A stretch of DNA of 64,000 nucleotides, from contig NJFT01000022.1 in NCBI GenBank assembly GCA_002221725.1, positions 235,370 to 299,369 of the forward strand, in the 5' to 3' direction. Made by a program: the position numbers and the translations under genes. The notes under the pieces are model-generated. The model was not told the DNA's origin. It did not search any database and was given only the letters and a program-made list of their open reading frames with translations. Of this stretch, positions 31,812-44,370 are shown piece by piece (within the stretch, counting starts at the first letter, position 1; the number at the start of each line of letters is the position of its first letter). Source of the stretch: Scedosporium boydii (taxonomy: Eukaryota > Ascomycota > Sordariomycetes > Microascales > Microascaceae).

Positions 31812-34631
31812 TTACAACGCCTCCATACTCTCATCCCCCACAATCTCCTCGAGCGACTCCTCAAACTTCTCATCAACGGACTCCTCTTCCTCCTCCGCCT
31901 CTTCCCTACTGACGTCAGCATACGAAGGCGTAACCCCAGACTCGCTCTCCACCACCTCAGCTTCCTCCTTGGCAGCAGCACCGTCATCGTCAGAGGTAGT
32001 GGCAGCGTACGAAGGAGCCTCAAGGGGCGCCTCCCCGCCCTCGACCCACACGCTAGCCAGCTCGCGCTCGATATCGGCGTGCCTCTTCTTCCACTCGTCG
32101 ACCTTGGCCAGGCGGTCGCGAATGTCGTGGATCTCGCGCTCGACCTGCATCTTTTCGCGTTCGGTGCCGATGCGCTCGAATTCCCACTCGTCGCCGTTGT
32201 CGCCCATGCCGATGGTGAGGTTGAAGGTGTGGTACTTCTTGAGGGAGGCGCGGGTGGAGATGGTGATGAGGGCTAGAAAGAAGACGGTTAGTTTATAAGT
32301 GAAGATGGATATGAAGATGGCTTCTAAGCGGGGGAGAGTAAACGTACTTATGCCCTTCTCCTTGCACGTCTCGTAGAGAAGGCCCTCAACGTCACTCGAC
32401 ACGGCACTAGTTCCCTCATCGACAACAGCATAGCGGGGCTCATGGTAAAGGAGGCGCGCGAAGCCCATGCGCTGCTTCTCTCCACCGCTGAGGACGTCCT
32501 TCCACTCCTTGCGGGTGTCCCAACCACCCTCACGGTCCGGGAGATAACCCAAGCGGGCCTCTTCGAGAATATGTTTGAGGTCTTCCTCGGACTTGCGCTT
32601 CTCGCGCATGTCGTACTCGTTGTCGGGGTAGATGACTTGGTCGCGGAGGGTACCGATACTGAGGTAGGGGCGCTGGGGGAGGAACATGATGCCGTCCTGG
32701 CCGGTCTCCTTGGGACGGCTGACGAGGCCGCGATAGACGGGCCAGAGGCCGGCGAGGACTCGCGCGATGGCGGACTTTCCGACGCCATTGGGGCCAGAGA
32801 TCTAATAAGTAATTAGCTTAAAATTAATTCGGGATATGTCGCTAGGGTAAGGGGAACGTACCAATAGATGTTCGCCGCTGCGCACGACCATGGACAGCGA
32901 CTCGATCAACTCGTCTCCGCCCTGGGGCCAAAGGCCAGGCGCAACAATGGGAACCTGTTCAAATCTCACGCCGTCGAAGCCCTTCTGAACGGTACCTTGG
33001 ACGTCCGACAGGGAGTAGAGTTCGCTGTTGCCGCCCCTTAGGTAGTAGGCGTTGGCGTGGACCCTGTGCAGCGTAGAAATCAAGGTATACACGCGGCTGG
33101 TGTAGCCAGCGAGTTCCGAAAGGTCCTTGATAGAGTACATCATCCTGCCACCCGCATCTGCTAGGGACAACATGAGGCGCTTATTCGTAATGAACTCCTT
33201 CATACGACCGCGCTCCCTGCCTCCCTTGTCGGAACCTGAGGCGAGTTCCATGGCGCCGCCGAGGCCACCCCATGCAGGGAGGAATACGGGCAGCGAGGAC
33301 AGGAGATATCCGTAGGCGCTCCAGCTGTACTTGAGAATGAAGTCTTCGAGGATATTGTATCGAATCTTAAGCATGTAGATACCCTCCATAAACTGCTTTA
33401 GGGATTTAAATTCCTTGTTCAAGAATTGCTTCTCCATGTCGGCACCGCCGTAAAAGGCAACCTCCTCGGCATTCGCGATTAGCCTCGCGTGGAGGCTCCT
33501 GAACTCGCCCTCCTTTTTACCCTCAACTGCCTTTAGTTTTCCGAAGGGAGGCGATAGACGGCGAAGAATGCTGGCAGTTAGGAAGTAGTTGGTTGTCAAG
33601 CCTGTCAAGGCGAGAGGCCCCAGTGACCGGTATAGTTGGTAATTGAAGACGCAGAGATCGACGAACGGCTTGCCCAGGGATGAGTAGAGATTTGCGGCGG
33701 ATGCGCAGAACAGTGTCAGGTCTTGAGTAATGTATTGGTCGGCGCCATGGCCAACACCGCCATCCAGGTTGTGGAGCTTGTAATAATTGAGGTTATTGTT
33801 GAGATATAGATCATGAATATACCGAGTGAGGCGAGTCCTGAAAGCTATGGATACCTTGGACTCTAGGAACTTGATCATGGCGTTGGTATAGGAGGCGAAG
33901 CTACCGAGGCCGCACCACTATTGGTAAAATCGAAGTTTAGTACGAAGTATGAACAATATAGAGCGCCCTAACCGGAGTGCGGGAGCTATGGATGGGCTTA
34001 CCTTGACTATGCCCCAGAGGAAGCGGCGCCCGTTACCCGCAACCAAGTCTCGCACAATCTCACCGTCTAACCGAGCGACCACTAGAGATAAGTACGTCCG
34101 GAGCATCAAAAAGACGCCATGACTAACGAGGAGACCGGCTTCTTTGCTCGTCCAGCGCGGTATCATAATGCTCATCAGACTCAAGAACTGGTGGAGAAAA
34201 GCCAAGTTGAGGCCGGGCTTAGTTTGCGCCGAGGGAACGGTGCCATCTCGAAGGCCGGATACCCGCGGCGGGTTCAAGAAGAGGCGTCGATGAGCTTCGA
34301 AGGTGAGGGGCTTCGTCGTGTGGATGACGACCTTGGATGTCCCGTTCTGGTGGGGTACGTATATCGTTCGGGACCCGTCCTTATTGAAGAGGAACGAATT
34401 GGTGCGCACAAGCTTCTTACCCTGCTCGCGCTCAAGACGCCGCCTCTTCCATCTCCGCCTGGTGCCCTCACCGGCGAGGATGATGGAAGCGGCGAGCGCG
34501 AGAGCTGCGAGCAAGCGGGTCGTCCGGGATGTGCCCTTTAGACGGGATCGAAAGCGCTTAGTATACTTGTCGACGAATTCCGCGATTGCTTCTTCGGCAG
34601 CGGTGTGCCGGAGCGTGGATTGGACGGTCAT
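31812..34631 (-). CDS. pxa2: Peroxisomal half-size ABC transporter (ABCD/Pxa2 type)
   Basis: Minus-strand exons 34002-34631, 32862-33917, 32348-32801 and 31812-32272 give 866 residues. Pxa1/Pxa2 heterodimers import long-chain acyl-CoA into peroxisomes for beta-oxidation. A basic N-terminus and early hydrophobic helix (LLAALALAASIILAG) precede the transmembrane domain. The ABCD-type EAA-like loop reads LIANAEEVAFYGGADME. The nucleotide-binding domain has Walker A GPNGVGKS, signature LSGGEKQR, and Walker B region RYAVVDEGTSAVSSD with catalytic Glu. The segment KPGLNLAFLHQFLSLMSIMI fits the filamentous-fungal Pxa2 branch better than Pxa1. The C-terminus extends past the domain with a coiled coil (EREIHDIRDRLAKVDEWKKR) and an acidic tail. 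Intron 1 (33918-34001) contains TACGAAGTA. Confidence 0.94.
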
Positions 34632-37600
34632 CGCCAGCGGGGGAAAATCAGGTGCCGTTGTGTCGTTGACGGGGGTGGCTTCGACGAGGACGGCTAGATG
34701 ATCATGGTCCTAACGAATTCGCATCTCGGGGAGCTCTCTCGGATTAAAGAACAATAAGAATATCGATAGAAAGGGCTGCGATAGTCGAGGTAATGATTAG
34801 GAAGAAATCGCCGCCTCTTGTGCCTGTGGAAACTATGTACGGCAGCTACGATGGGCGAGAGTTCTAGACTCGAAGAAGCGTTACATCATACATGTGATCG
34901 TTTCCAGCACCGACCAAGGCCGAGGCAGTGATTTTTAGTTAGTGCTTTCCCACTTGGACAACACTGTTGTAAACCTCTCCAGGGATCTTAAACGTTAGTG
35001 CGAGAGATCATTGCCACCACCTAACATATCCTAGATCAAGTTTTGAACAGGTATATCTTATAACAATTTATATTTGAAAATACTAATGTAGTACTTGTCA
35101 CGAGATATGTCAGGTGGTACAATCTGATCTCCTACGCTAACGTTTAAGATCCCTGTAGAGGATTACATTCCTACGAGATGGGTTGTACCCCAGATTCGGG
35201 CTCCCCAGCACCATATACCGGCTTAGTCATCGTCTGGGGAAAAGAACCAACTCTCTTCCATGTGACTGAGTCCTGACTCGTGACTGTGGTGCTCCACCAT
35301 GTGCTCTCTAAGCATCCTGGGTCTAAGCATTGGCTGGCATTGGCTGGTGGCTAATTGGAACGTGGCTGCTTCGATGAACTGGTGGGCAGGACCTTTGAAT
35401 TTAGACGTTAGAAGTACTTCGTAGGAAGTCGAACAATTTACGAAAATAAGAAATGAAGAGACCCGAAATCACTCATTGACAGTGTGATTGTGCGCAGTAA
35501 GAAGGAAGCTCATGGCGAGAGCGAAATGAATCTCTCCGGACCAGACCCCCCACGATGGCACGTGCGGAGCAATCATCATTTCACATGTGCGAAATGTGGT
35601 CTAGGGGGTCGAGATTGGGAGACCTGGGGTTCGAAAGAAGGGCAACACAATTGACAGTAGGCGAGGTGTATATCCCGTCCGTACCGAAATACAAAGGGTG
35701 CTCGATTCATCCCAAGTACAGCGAAATCGACCGTAGCCACAAATGGAATATCCGTCAATTAGCACGTTTGGGGTCAAGCTGGACAAGCCATTGTATTGCT
35801 GTGCAAAAGAGTCGAGGGTCGTGTGGAGGAGTGACGGATTGATTCCTTACTTCGAAAGTTCCCCGAGTTTGTCGTCAAGTTGCATGTGAAGACAGCTTGC
35901 GGGTTCCCAAAGCTGTGGCCCGCCGTCCTGGTGGCTGCGATACCTGTCAAAAAGGGCGACGTATTTTATCTTCCTGGGAGATCAAACCAGCTGTCAATGC
36001 TGGAAGCGGGCTGGCTCGGAACCAACGAGCGAAGTGTCAATGAACGTTTACCATGCAGAGTTCGTCCTTCGAGGTCCCTGGTGGGAATGCTAGCCTCGAT
36101 CTGAGTGGCTCCTCACCTGCTGCGGGACCCTTACCCATCACCGCGACGGGCGGCAAGATGGCCAATCAAGACACCATAACCCACTTACCCCGTCTCCAGT
36201 CACAGGCATAGCCCATCATGCTCAAGCAAACTTAGAAGATCTCATCAGTCACTTTCTATTCAAAGTATGAAGATGAAGCTACTTCTCAGCAAGGGGCAGG
36301 ATAATCCAGGGAGCTCCCGTCAACCAAGGACGAAGTCCTATGGTAGAGGCCGAATTTGAACGTTGCTGTTCGGGGAGCTCTTTACCCGCAACGTAGCCTG
36401 CCCAGATCAGCACGGGGGATTAAGGTAAAGGAGACCAGGCTGTAGCACCATCGATGGCTCGTACTTCGTCTACCATAATACTATGTATGTACTTCGAGGA
36501 GCTCCCCTCGGTTAGGTCAAGCTCTTGCACAACCGCAGAGCTTCTTCAGAATGACCGCCCCGCGCCCCAGCAAGCCTCCAATCCGGGGAATTTCTACCAA
36601 CTTCCGTAAATCCGTCCCGCATAGAGCAGCCACACTCCCTGCTGCTGCCTTCGTACGAACTTGGAGGAGGATGGCATGAGATTGTGTGGAGGGAGGCTCG
36701 GCGGCTTGCGAAACGGGCCAGTACCTGGAAGGTTGGACCAGGAAGCGCCCCAGAAGCTGCCATTTATGCACGCTAGTGGACTTGCGTCGGCTGCTAGATG
36801 TGACTATTGTACTATTTTCATTGATCCTTATCCCTGACAGCTTGTCATAAGGCTCTTTAAGTATAAGTCTGTAACGTCTGTACGAAGAAGCCCAATAAAG
36901 GTAGGGATCCATCATTATACCGAGAGGTTCCTCGATGTTGTGTTTCGTCTCTTTGTCTTCCTTCCTGCCGAGTCGAGTACTTCGTACACCCAATTCTGGC
37001 AAATTGGCATGTACCATCATCCCTGATATTGAACCCTAAGGATTGAAGGTACTTGCAAAGTCCAACACAGTGTGTCGTGCCCGCGGGCAATGTGGCTCAC
37101 CAAGGTGCCATTCGACAGTGCTCGTGGTCCTCGGCTCTAATGGCGTGGGAAATGAAGGCTTCTTGGTTGAGCAATTTGGGCCATAATCAAAGACATGGGC
37201 GAAGTACATCACAAAGTACACTACACTCGGTGCTGAGTGGGTCAGAAATATCGTAGCAAGTACGAAGTACTCGCCTTCTTTGCGGTTTACTATGTATGAG
37301 GTGCTACTTCGTGCATCATCCCGAAGACCGATGCTGAAGTGGAATTAATCTTCGCCTGAACAGTTGAGGATTGTCCCGTTGCACGGAGTAGGTAGTCGAA
37401 GCTACTTTGCGCAGCCACCAAGAGAGTGATGCTTCGTACGACGTACATCAATAGAGAAAGACAGTGTGTATATATACAGTATGAAGTTGTATTGCCTGGT
37501 TCTTGTGCAGACTTTGTACTTGTAATTGGACTCGGTCTATCCTAGTGTACTCCGTACTTCATTGTGGTGTCGTGCAGTGGTATCCGGACTTTAAGCTAAT

Positions 37601-39757
37601 CTCAAGTCATGGAGAACCTGGGATTGCTGTGGGCGACAAGGGGCTAGGGATGATCAGTGCGCCCCCGGACCGGACCAGAGAAAGGTGGGTGTGATTGGGG
37701 GACAGGTGCATCTTGCCAAGGTACCTTGTATACTTTGCCCACCGAGCTCATCCAAGCTGTCAGACTGTGCAATGTATACTTTGGAGGAAGCCAAATTCAC
37801 AGTGACGAAAATTGTACTATGAACTTATGAAGTGCTTCGTTGGGTGAGCTGAAGTTATGAATGGCTTTCATATTCCACAGGCCCAGGCAGTACAAACGAG
37901 TAGAGAGGGAAAACAAACCTGTTTTGTCACTCAGCCACTCGAGTCTGTTGATCAATATATATGCATTTATTACACAAATGGGTGAAACGTAGGGAGAGCG
38001 ACATCGATCACGAACATACAAGTAGAGTTGCTCAAGCAGCAGGGAACAGGAGCTTCTGACGGCGACGAAGGGAGACGAAGGTACTCGAGCGAGTTCCCAC
38101 TTGTCCTGCGGATAAGATCGATTGGTACAACAGGCTCACCGACGATTTGCGGTGATTTGCGTGGGCCAGATCGCTCAATTGTACATCGTGTAGACTGCTT
38201 CGTATCTACACTGTCCGCAATTCAATATTACTTTGGTTGTTCACTGATTTTACAATTAACAGTTGTCCACTATTCTTGCCAAGTAATTACGGCTGCCTCG
38301 CACTGTATAAACTTCTACGAACTGCGAGGTAATGAGACTTGTACTTCGGGCAAGTGCAATTGGATTGATGCTTGAAGTGGCTCTCGCTAGTGCCCACTGT
38401 TCAAGCCGCCCAAGCATTCGATCAATTTTAGTGGCAGCATCTATCCACTCTCATTCAATAGCTTCATCAAATTGATCGTGCAATCAATTGCGGTCTTCCA
38501 GCAGCAGCCAGAGTGAGAGTCGGTCTTGCGTTCCAGCGTTCCAGCTTCCCCCCCAATTCCCCATTCCCCGTTCCCGTTCGGTCCGCCCTCGCTCAAGCGC
38601 CTTCTTCACCTGCTCTGGGCGGGACACTGCCCATACTGCACAGGAAGGTAAGACCCCTTGCCGACCACTCCCCAAGAAGGATAGTCATCTCGCTTCCTCA
38701 GCCTCTGATACGTCCACTCATATGCTCTCCCGCCCTTCACTTCTATGCTTAATGTTCTCCCAATCCCCTTCTGAATCTGCCATACTCAAATGTGTACAAA
38801 CCTCAGCACCGCGCTCCAGCATTCTCCCGAGACATTTCTCCTCTTCCCCATAAACCCTTCATCCAGCCTCAATCGCTGGCCAAACCCCACGAGTCTCACG
38901 TCGTCACTCCTTTGAAAGTGCGGGGATCGCGTCGTTTTACTCGCAGACCAGCTCCTCTCGTTCTCGTTGCTCTCTTTCGATACCTAGGCTTGGCCTGGCC
39001 TGTTTCTCGGTGCGCTGCACTGTCTGCACTGGAGCCCGACACACCACCTCCCCTCGCCTTGTCGGCCTCATATATTCCGCGCGTCGGAAACCGGGCACGA
39101 TACGATTGTCGAATGCACGAAGCCCCGACAAATTGACGTTTCGCTCATTTCTTTACCATTGAACAAGCCCGCGCGGACTTCTATTTTTCAACTTTTTCGC
39201 ATTTTTTTGTTTCCTACCCCATCGGATTGGAATCCAAGTCGCGACCAGCCACGGCTAGCCGGCGTTTAGGGGGTTGGACGATCTTGGTAAATTGTCCAAA
39301 TTACGTGAAGAGGTGAGCCTTCCCTTTCCTACTTTCCGTTTCCCCCCCAAATCGCCCCCTTTGTCGCCTTAGTTCCGCCCCCAGGCGTCCTGCGACATTA
39401 TTTCGGCCATTGCTTATTGCGGGCATTCTTCATTTTCTTTTCACGTATCCGAGCTACGGCCCTTTTCGAACACGTCGAACGTCGGGCACGTATTTTGCGC
39501 GCTCCTCGGTCGTTGCTTAGTACCTCCACGCCGCAGTTCACTTCAGCGGCTGTCAGTATTGCCAGAGTTGGCGCATTAGTACCCGCGTGACAAACTCCAT
39601 TCATGCCTTACATTCGAGCTTAAAAGCCGCGCCATTCCAAGCATCTATTGGCATCGTCGATATTTGTCGGACGCTTTGATGCTAATTTAATCGATCGGAG
39701 TCTTTATTAGTTCACCGCGACAAAGCGTGATTGCTCTCTCCAGCAACGTAGAGCGAT
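34632..39757. other. 5.1-kb gene desert and promoter/leader of the Psr1-like gene
   Basis: Between divergent starts of pxa2 (-) and the Psr1-like gene (+). No coding gene is supported; the longest open frames (for example 36517-37020, minus) show no motif. It holds TACGAAGTA/TACTTCGTA at 35415-35423, 36978-36986 and 37261-37269, TACTCCGTA at 37548-37556 and many near matches. From about 38500 onward the sequence becomes C/T-rich and leader-like, with a possible 5'-UTR intron. Confidence 0.5.
39313..39743 (+). promoter_or_regulatory. psr1: Possible 5'-UTR intron of the Psr1-like gene
   Basis: A GTGAGC donor at 39313 and a CTCTCTCCAG acceptor ending at 39743, 14 nt before the ATG, could bound a 431-nt intron. 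A pyrimidine tract precedes the acceptor. Support is motif-only; the branch site is not clear. Confidence 0.4.
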
Positions 39758-40598
39758 ATGCCTCAGGAGACAGAGCCCCTTGCAACCGATCAAAACACAC
39801 CGCAAACGACTGGTAAAGGAAGAGCATTGCTACACGTGCCGTCCAGGACATCTTCCCAGACACACCAGTCTTCGCCGACGGCTTCCGGATTGAGCGGCGC
39901 GACGGCCAACGATTCACGCCAGAGCCTCGGAGATCTCTCCAAAGAATCAGCAAGCATGCGGAGCCGACAACGCAACGGAAGCGCCTCCAGTCGTCGGTCT
40001 GGTGCTGACACAGAGCCTGCATCTACTCCCATTAATTCTCAGCCTAGTTCGCCCGCCGCGGCACCTCACAAGAAGAAGAAGAGCGGCGGCCTCCTGTCCC
40101 TTCTAGGCTGTTGCGGTGGCGTCCCAGATTCGACGAACAACGGTGAGGGGAGCGAAGAGAACGTCCACAAACTCGACAAGCTGCCAAACCGACCGGGATC
40201 ATCTTCGCGCCCGACAGCCCACACTCCCCCCGACCAACAGCCGACCGTGAATGTCAACAAGTCTCGGCTGAACGAGAAGGCTCCAGCGACAACCGACGCG
40301 CCAAGAAAGGACTCGGCGGCGAAGGATAAGAGGGCTTCTAACACGAGCACACACGATCAGTCCACCGTAGGTGGAGAGCGACCCGAGAGGGAGTCCAAGC
40401 AATCCATTATTCCTCCACCCTCAGTCCAGATCCAACCACCGAACAACGGATCCATAAAAGAGGCACCCGTCGCTCCAGATTCAACCGTGCCCAGTGATAC
40501 GAAGGATGAGGAGGGTGATATCAAGATGGCTGATGCTGACATTGAGGAACCTCAACCGCAACATCAAGAGCAGCACGATGATCAGCTGCCCCAACAGG

Positions 40599-40632
<34 letters not shown>

Positions 40633-41517
40633 AGAGGAAGAAGAAATTAGACAAGAGCCTAACACCGACGAACCCGTGCCACAAATACCGCCACCGCCTC
40701 CCGGACCCAGCCCCTCCACTACAGCTCCCGTCCACGATCTTTCCGAGTCGTCTGATTTCGCTCCAGAGCACCAGCAAATCTCGTTATTACCACCCATTCG
40801 GCCCGAGCACAAAGGAAGGAAATGCCTGGTACTCGACCTTGATGAAACTCTTGTCCACAGCTCCTTCAAGGTATGGGGCATCCCTTGTCAACAAGTTGCC
40901 TTTCAACACCTGTCAAGGTTCCCGTGGTCGTAGTTGGTTGTAGCTAACTTTTCTTCTTCTTTTTCCCTTCCCAGATCCTACATCAAGCCGACTTCACGAT
41001 CCCAGTAGAGATTGAGGGCAATTACCACAACGTCTATGTCATCAAGCGACCTGGTGTAGATGAGTTCATGAAGAGGGTAGGAGAACTCTACGAAGTTGTC
41101 GTTTTCACGGCTTCTGTCTCCAAGGTATGCGTGTTCCTCGATGTACCTCGCAATAGCCCCGTGCCCTTGACGCGTAAGCCAGCTATCTAACTGCTAGAAC
41201 GACAGTATGGCGACCCTCTCTTGGATCAACTCGATATCCATAACGTTGTTCACCACCGACTCTTCCGCGAATCCTGCTATAACCACCAAGGCAACTACGT
41301 CAAAGACTTGTCGCAAGTCGGAAGGGACCTAAAGGATACGATTATCATCGACAATTCTCCCACTTCTTATATATTCCATCCACAGCACGCCCTGCCGATA
41401 AGTAGCTGGTTCTCGGATGCGCACGATAATGAGCTTTTGGACCTTATCCCCGTCCTTGAAGATCTAGCCGGACCCAACGTCAGGGATGTGAGCCTCGTTC
41501 TCGACGTTACTCTCTGA
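39758..41517 (+). CDS. psr1: Psr1/NIF-type (SCP1-like) HAD-family protein phosphatase
   Basis: Exons 39758-40870, 40975-41124 and 41206-41517 give 524 residues in consistent phase. The C-terminal ~170 residues are an FCP1/SCP1-type phosphatase domain: [16 protein letters not shown] with the DxDxT catalytic motif at 360-364, then [44 protein letters not shown] and [14 protein letters not shown]. Yeast Psr1/Psr2 are plasma-membrane phosphatases for sodium-stress response, anchored by N-terminal acylation. Here the long N-terminal half is disordered, with Ser/Pro stretches, a [17 protein letters not shown] segment whose Cys pair could be palmitoylated, and a polyglutamine run encoded by CAG repeats (about 40598-40630). 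Orthologues in filamentous fungi have a similar disordered N-terminus. Confidence 0.94.
40599..40630 (+). repeat. psr1: CAG/CAA triplet repeat encoding polyglutamine
   Basis: Nine CAGs then CAA (about ten consecutive Gln codons) within exon 1 of the Psr1-like gene, flanked by CAACAGGAA and CAAGAGGAAGAA. It is followed by an acidic run. Confidence 0.9.
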
Positions 41518-43253
41518 GGGCACACTATATATTTTCTCGTTTTGTTACTACGGCATATCTTTGATACCACAGTTCGGCGCAGTTCCTCGCCAACAGAAAG
41601 AAAAACAAAAGTTCTTATCATTGGCTCCCCGATCATAGCGAGAGGCGTTTTGGTTGAAAGCTTTGATTCCGAAATGTAGACACACGTTGTCTTAATGTCT
41701 ATATATTTGAGCTGTGCGCAAGGGACGACGGCTAGTCTGGATTGTCTCTGACAGCTATCTGTGAACAGCACCACGAGTTGGATTTTCTTTTAAGTACGGC
41801 GAGGAAAGAGATAGCCCTGGAGATGCATTTTTTTCCTTCTTTTTTACGAAAACGGACTGGGTCCTAAGGCGGCTTTTATAGCTCCCTATGCGGGGGCAAC
41901 TTCTTCTGGGGACCAAACAGGATGATGCTACGTGGTTCTGCGATAGCGGGTAGACATTGGCTGGGCAGCCTACTAGCTATTCAGGCGCAGAGCCATGAAT
42001 TCTATAAAAGCTCCTCCAGCATTCTCGTCCTTGCGGAGGACCTATCCACGTATGCGCAGTTCTCCTGCCCTCGGAAGGGTTTAACCTGGACGAGACCCTG
42101 CGACATTGCCCTTGACGAGGCATTACTTGATATCTCACGACATATGGCACTCGCGAGATAGATTGAGCCGCGAACCATCCGGCCATCTTTCTATTCTACC
42201 ATCCTACACCACGCACTTAGTTTTCCTTTGTCTTATCAACCCCAGCCTCCGTCTCATGTCTGTATTTCTTCCGACCCTTCACCCCATTCTCTCTTTTCGC
42301 TATATTTCCTTTCCTCTCTTTCTTTTTCTTTCCTTTTCTCTTTTTCTTTTTTTTCCTTTGCCCTTTTTTCTCGTCTGTTCAAAAATTTCATCCACATAAT
42401 ACCCTTTCCCCCCTACTTGCACAGAATATCTTTTTTTCTTCTCTTTTCTTTTTGCGAGCAGGAAACATGGGGGGCCAATGAGCGAAGAGGTGAGAGTCTG
42501 TATGTTTGGAGGGAATCCTTTTCTTTTTCATGTTTTATTTCTCTGTTTGGTATTTTGTTCTTAACAAACGGCAAAATATGATTGTGTGCTTGGAGTTGAG
42601 AGCGACGGAGAGCTAGACTAAAATATACTAAGATTCTAAGCTACTTAAGTGTATGATCTGCCATGGGGCCATTGGAGATATTAGGATTCGATGTAGCTGA
42701 AGATCGGGGGATGATATAAAACTAGATTTTTTCCCTAGGTCAGCCGTGATGACATCCTCAAGTGAAGTTAAAACTGGGACGGCTTTTGTTTCTCTTGAGG
42801 AAGTGTGCTTGGCCTACGAGGTAGATAGCATCAAACAAATGCTCCAAACCTTATCACTGAGCGAGCTTGCCAATTCTAGCTTACCCCTGTTCTGTTCTTG
42901 CTGTCGGCAAATCCTCGGACTATTTGAAATTGCTCTCCCAAAAGGGTCACGACTCCCAGTGTAAAGACACAAAAACGGCAAATTCCGTCCCAGGAGCTCC
43001 CAGCGTGATGCAGCGTGGCCTCAACTGTGGATTTTGCCAGCCATCAACCATTCTCCCTTCCCAGTGATCAATTGATACTTCACCCCTTCCAAACGACATC
43101 AACGACCAACAACCCGACCTCGTCTCATCCTTTCTTTTCCATTCTGTCAATTTTCGATCTTGGACCTGAGCATCCTGCAGCGATCTCAGATCTAATTTCT
43201 TCGTTGTTCTAATTCCTCGTTCCTTTTAATACCCCCTTTTTTTTTCTCTCAAG
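41518..43253. other. Intergenic, with C/T-rich stretch
   Basis: 1.7 kb between the Psr1-like gene and sbh1, both on +. Strong C/T-rich sequence at about 42185-42450. The last ~200 bp before 43254 is typical C/T-rich leader. I see no supported gene. Confidence 0.5.
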
Positions 43254-43879
43254 ATGGTAAGTTCGAATCGCGCAAGCCCCCGTGTGACGCGAATCGCATT
43301 CGTCGATATCTATTAATCTAGATGGAAAAACATACGGATGATGTCCTTAAAGATGGTTGGAAGCTAACTCTGCCGGCTTGCTAAACAAAATAGTCTTCTC
43401 CCCGTGCTTCGTCTCCCACCGGCGCCGCCACCGGCTCCAACGTCCGACCCGCCTCGCCCTCGGTTCCCGGTGGTCCCAGGACCGTTATCCGTCGAAGGGC
43501 GGCTGCCGATCAGAAGGAGAAGATTGCGAATGCGCGCCCTAGCAGCACTCGTGCCGCGGGCGCTGGTGGCAGCAGCAGCACCATGCTGAGTATGTCCTGC
43601 CTTCTTTTTATATCCCAACGCAGATTGGTAGAGAGATTTCGGAGAGGAAAACGCAAAGGTGTTTGCTAACATTGGGGTTGGATAGGGCTGTATACCGATG
43701 AGTCTCCCGGCCTCAAGGTCGATCCCGTCGTCGTCTTGGTTCTGTCCTTGGTCTTCATCTTCAGCGTTGTCGCTCTACACAGTAAGTTGTCTTTCTCCGA
43801 TTGTGCGTATAATCGCTTCTTTCGCTAACTCGTCCGGCCTGTAGTCATTGCCAAGATCACCCGCAAGTTCTCCAGCTAA
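43254..43879 (+). CDS. sbh1: Sec61 beta subunit (Sbh1) of the ER translocon
   Basis: Four exons, 43254-43256, 43394-43589, 43686-43781 and 43845-43879, encode 109 residues; the first exon is only the ATG, so no simple open frame shows the gene. Phases agree at every junction. The protein has a Ser/Pro/Ala-rich N-terminus (SSPRASSPTGAATG), then [65 protein letters not shown] and a short C-terminal tail. The [21 protein letters not shown] block is diagnostic of Sec61 beta, a tail-anchored protein in the Sec61 channel that helps protein entry into the ER. Length matches fungal orthologues. The start codon is fixed by the ATG|GTAAGT junction. Confidence 0.95.
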
Positions 43880-44338
43880 ACTTGCCTAAACACCGATACT
43901 TGTTGGAGCGAATGACCGACAGAAGCAGGAGCCAGGGAGCGATGAGTGCGACCGGACCTACGGCACAGGCACGAAAAACTCCATATACTTCGATATATCA
44001 GCGGGCACGAATCGGCGTTTTCATCTTTGGGGAAACAAGGATAATGGGGAACACACAAAACAAAACGAAGAACACAACGACGCATCGGGGCTGTTGGACT
44101 TGTGGCCGTATGCAGTGGACGCGTGGCCGCGTCCGTGAGGTGTGGTGATTGTTGGCAGCCCGAGGCTGATTATGGGCCTATGTACAATACATGAAATGGT
44201 ACTCTCGGTTCTAGGCCTCCCATGGCATCGAGGCTGCTATGGCGATTATTATTTTTTATTTTATTTTATTTTATTTTGATTTGGTTGGAAATAATCCTTG
44301 AGGCCGAAGCTGGTTCTGTTTCTACCCCAGTAATTTTT

Positions 44339-44370
<32 letters not shown>

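Noticed and set aside
36517..37020. 167-codon minus-strand open frame in the 5.1-kb desert
   Set aside because: No domain, no conserved-looking segment, and its codons run through the repeated TACTTCGTA words.
27083..39757. Deserts as RIP-mutated transposons
   Set aside because: Base composition is not strongly AT/TA-biased and no TE domains or terminal repeats are visible.
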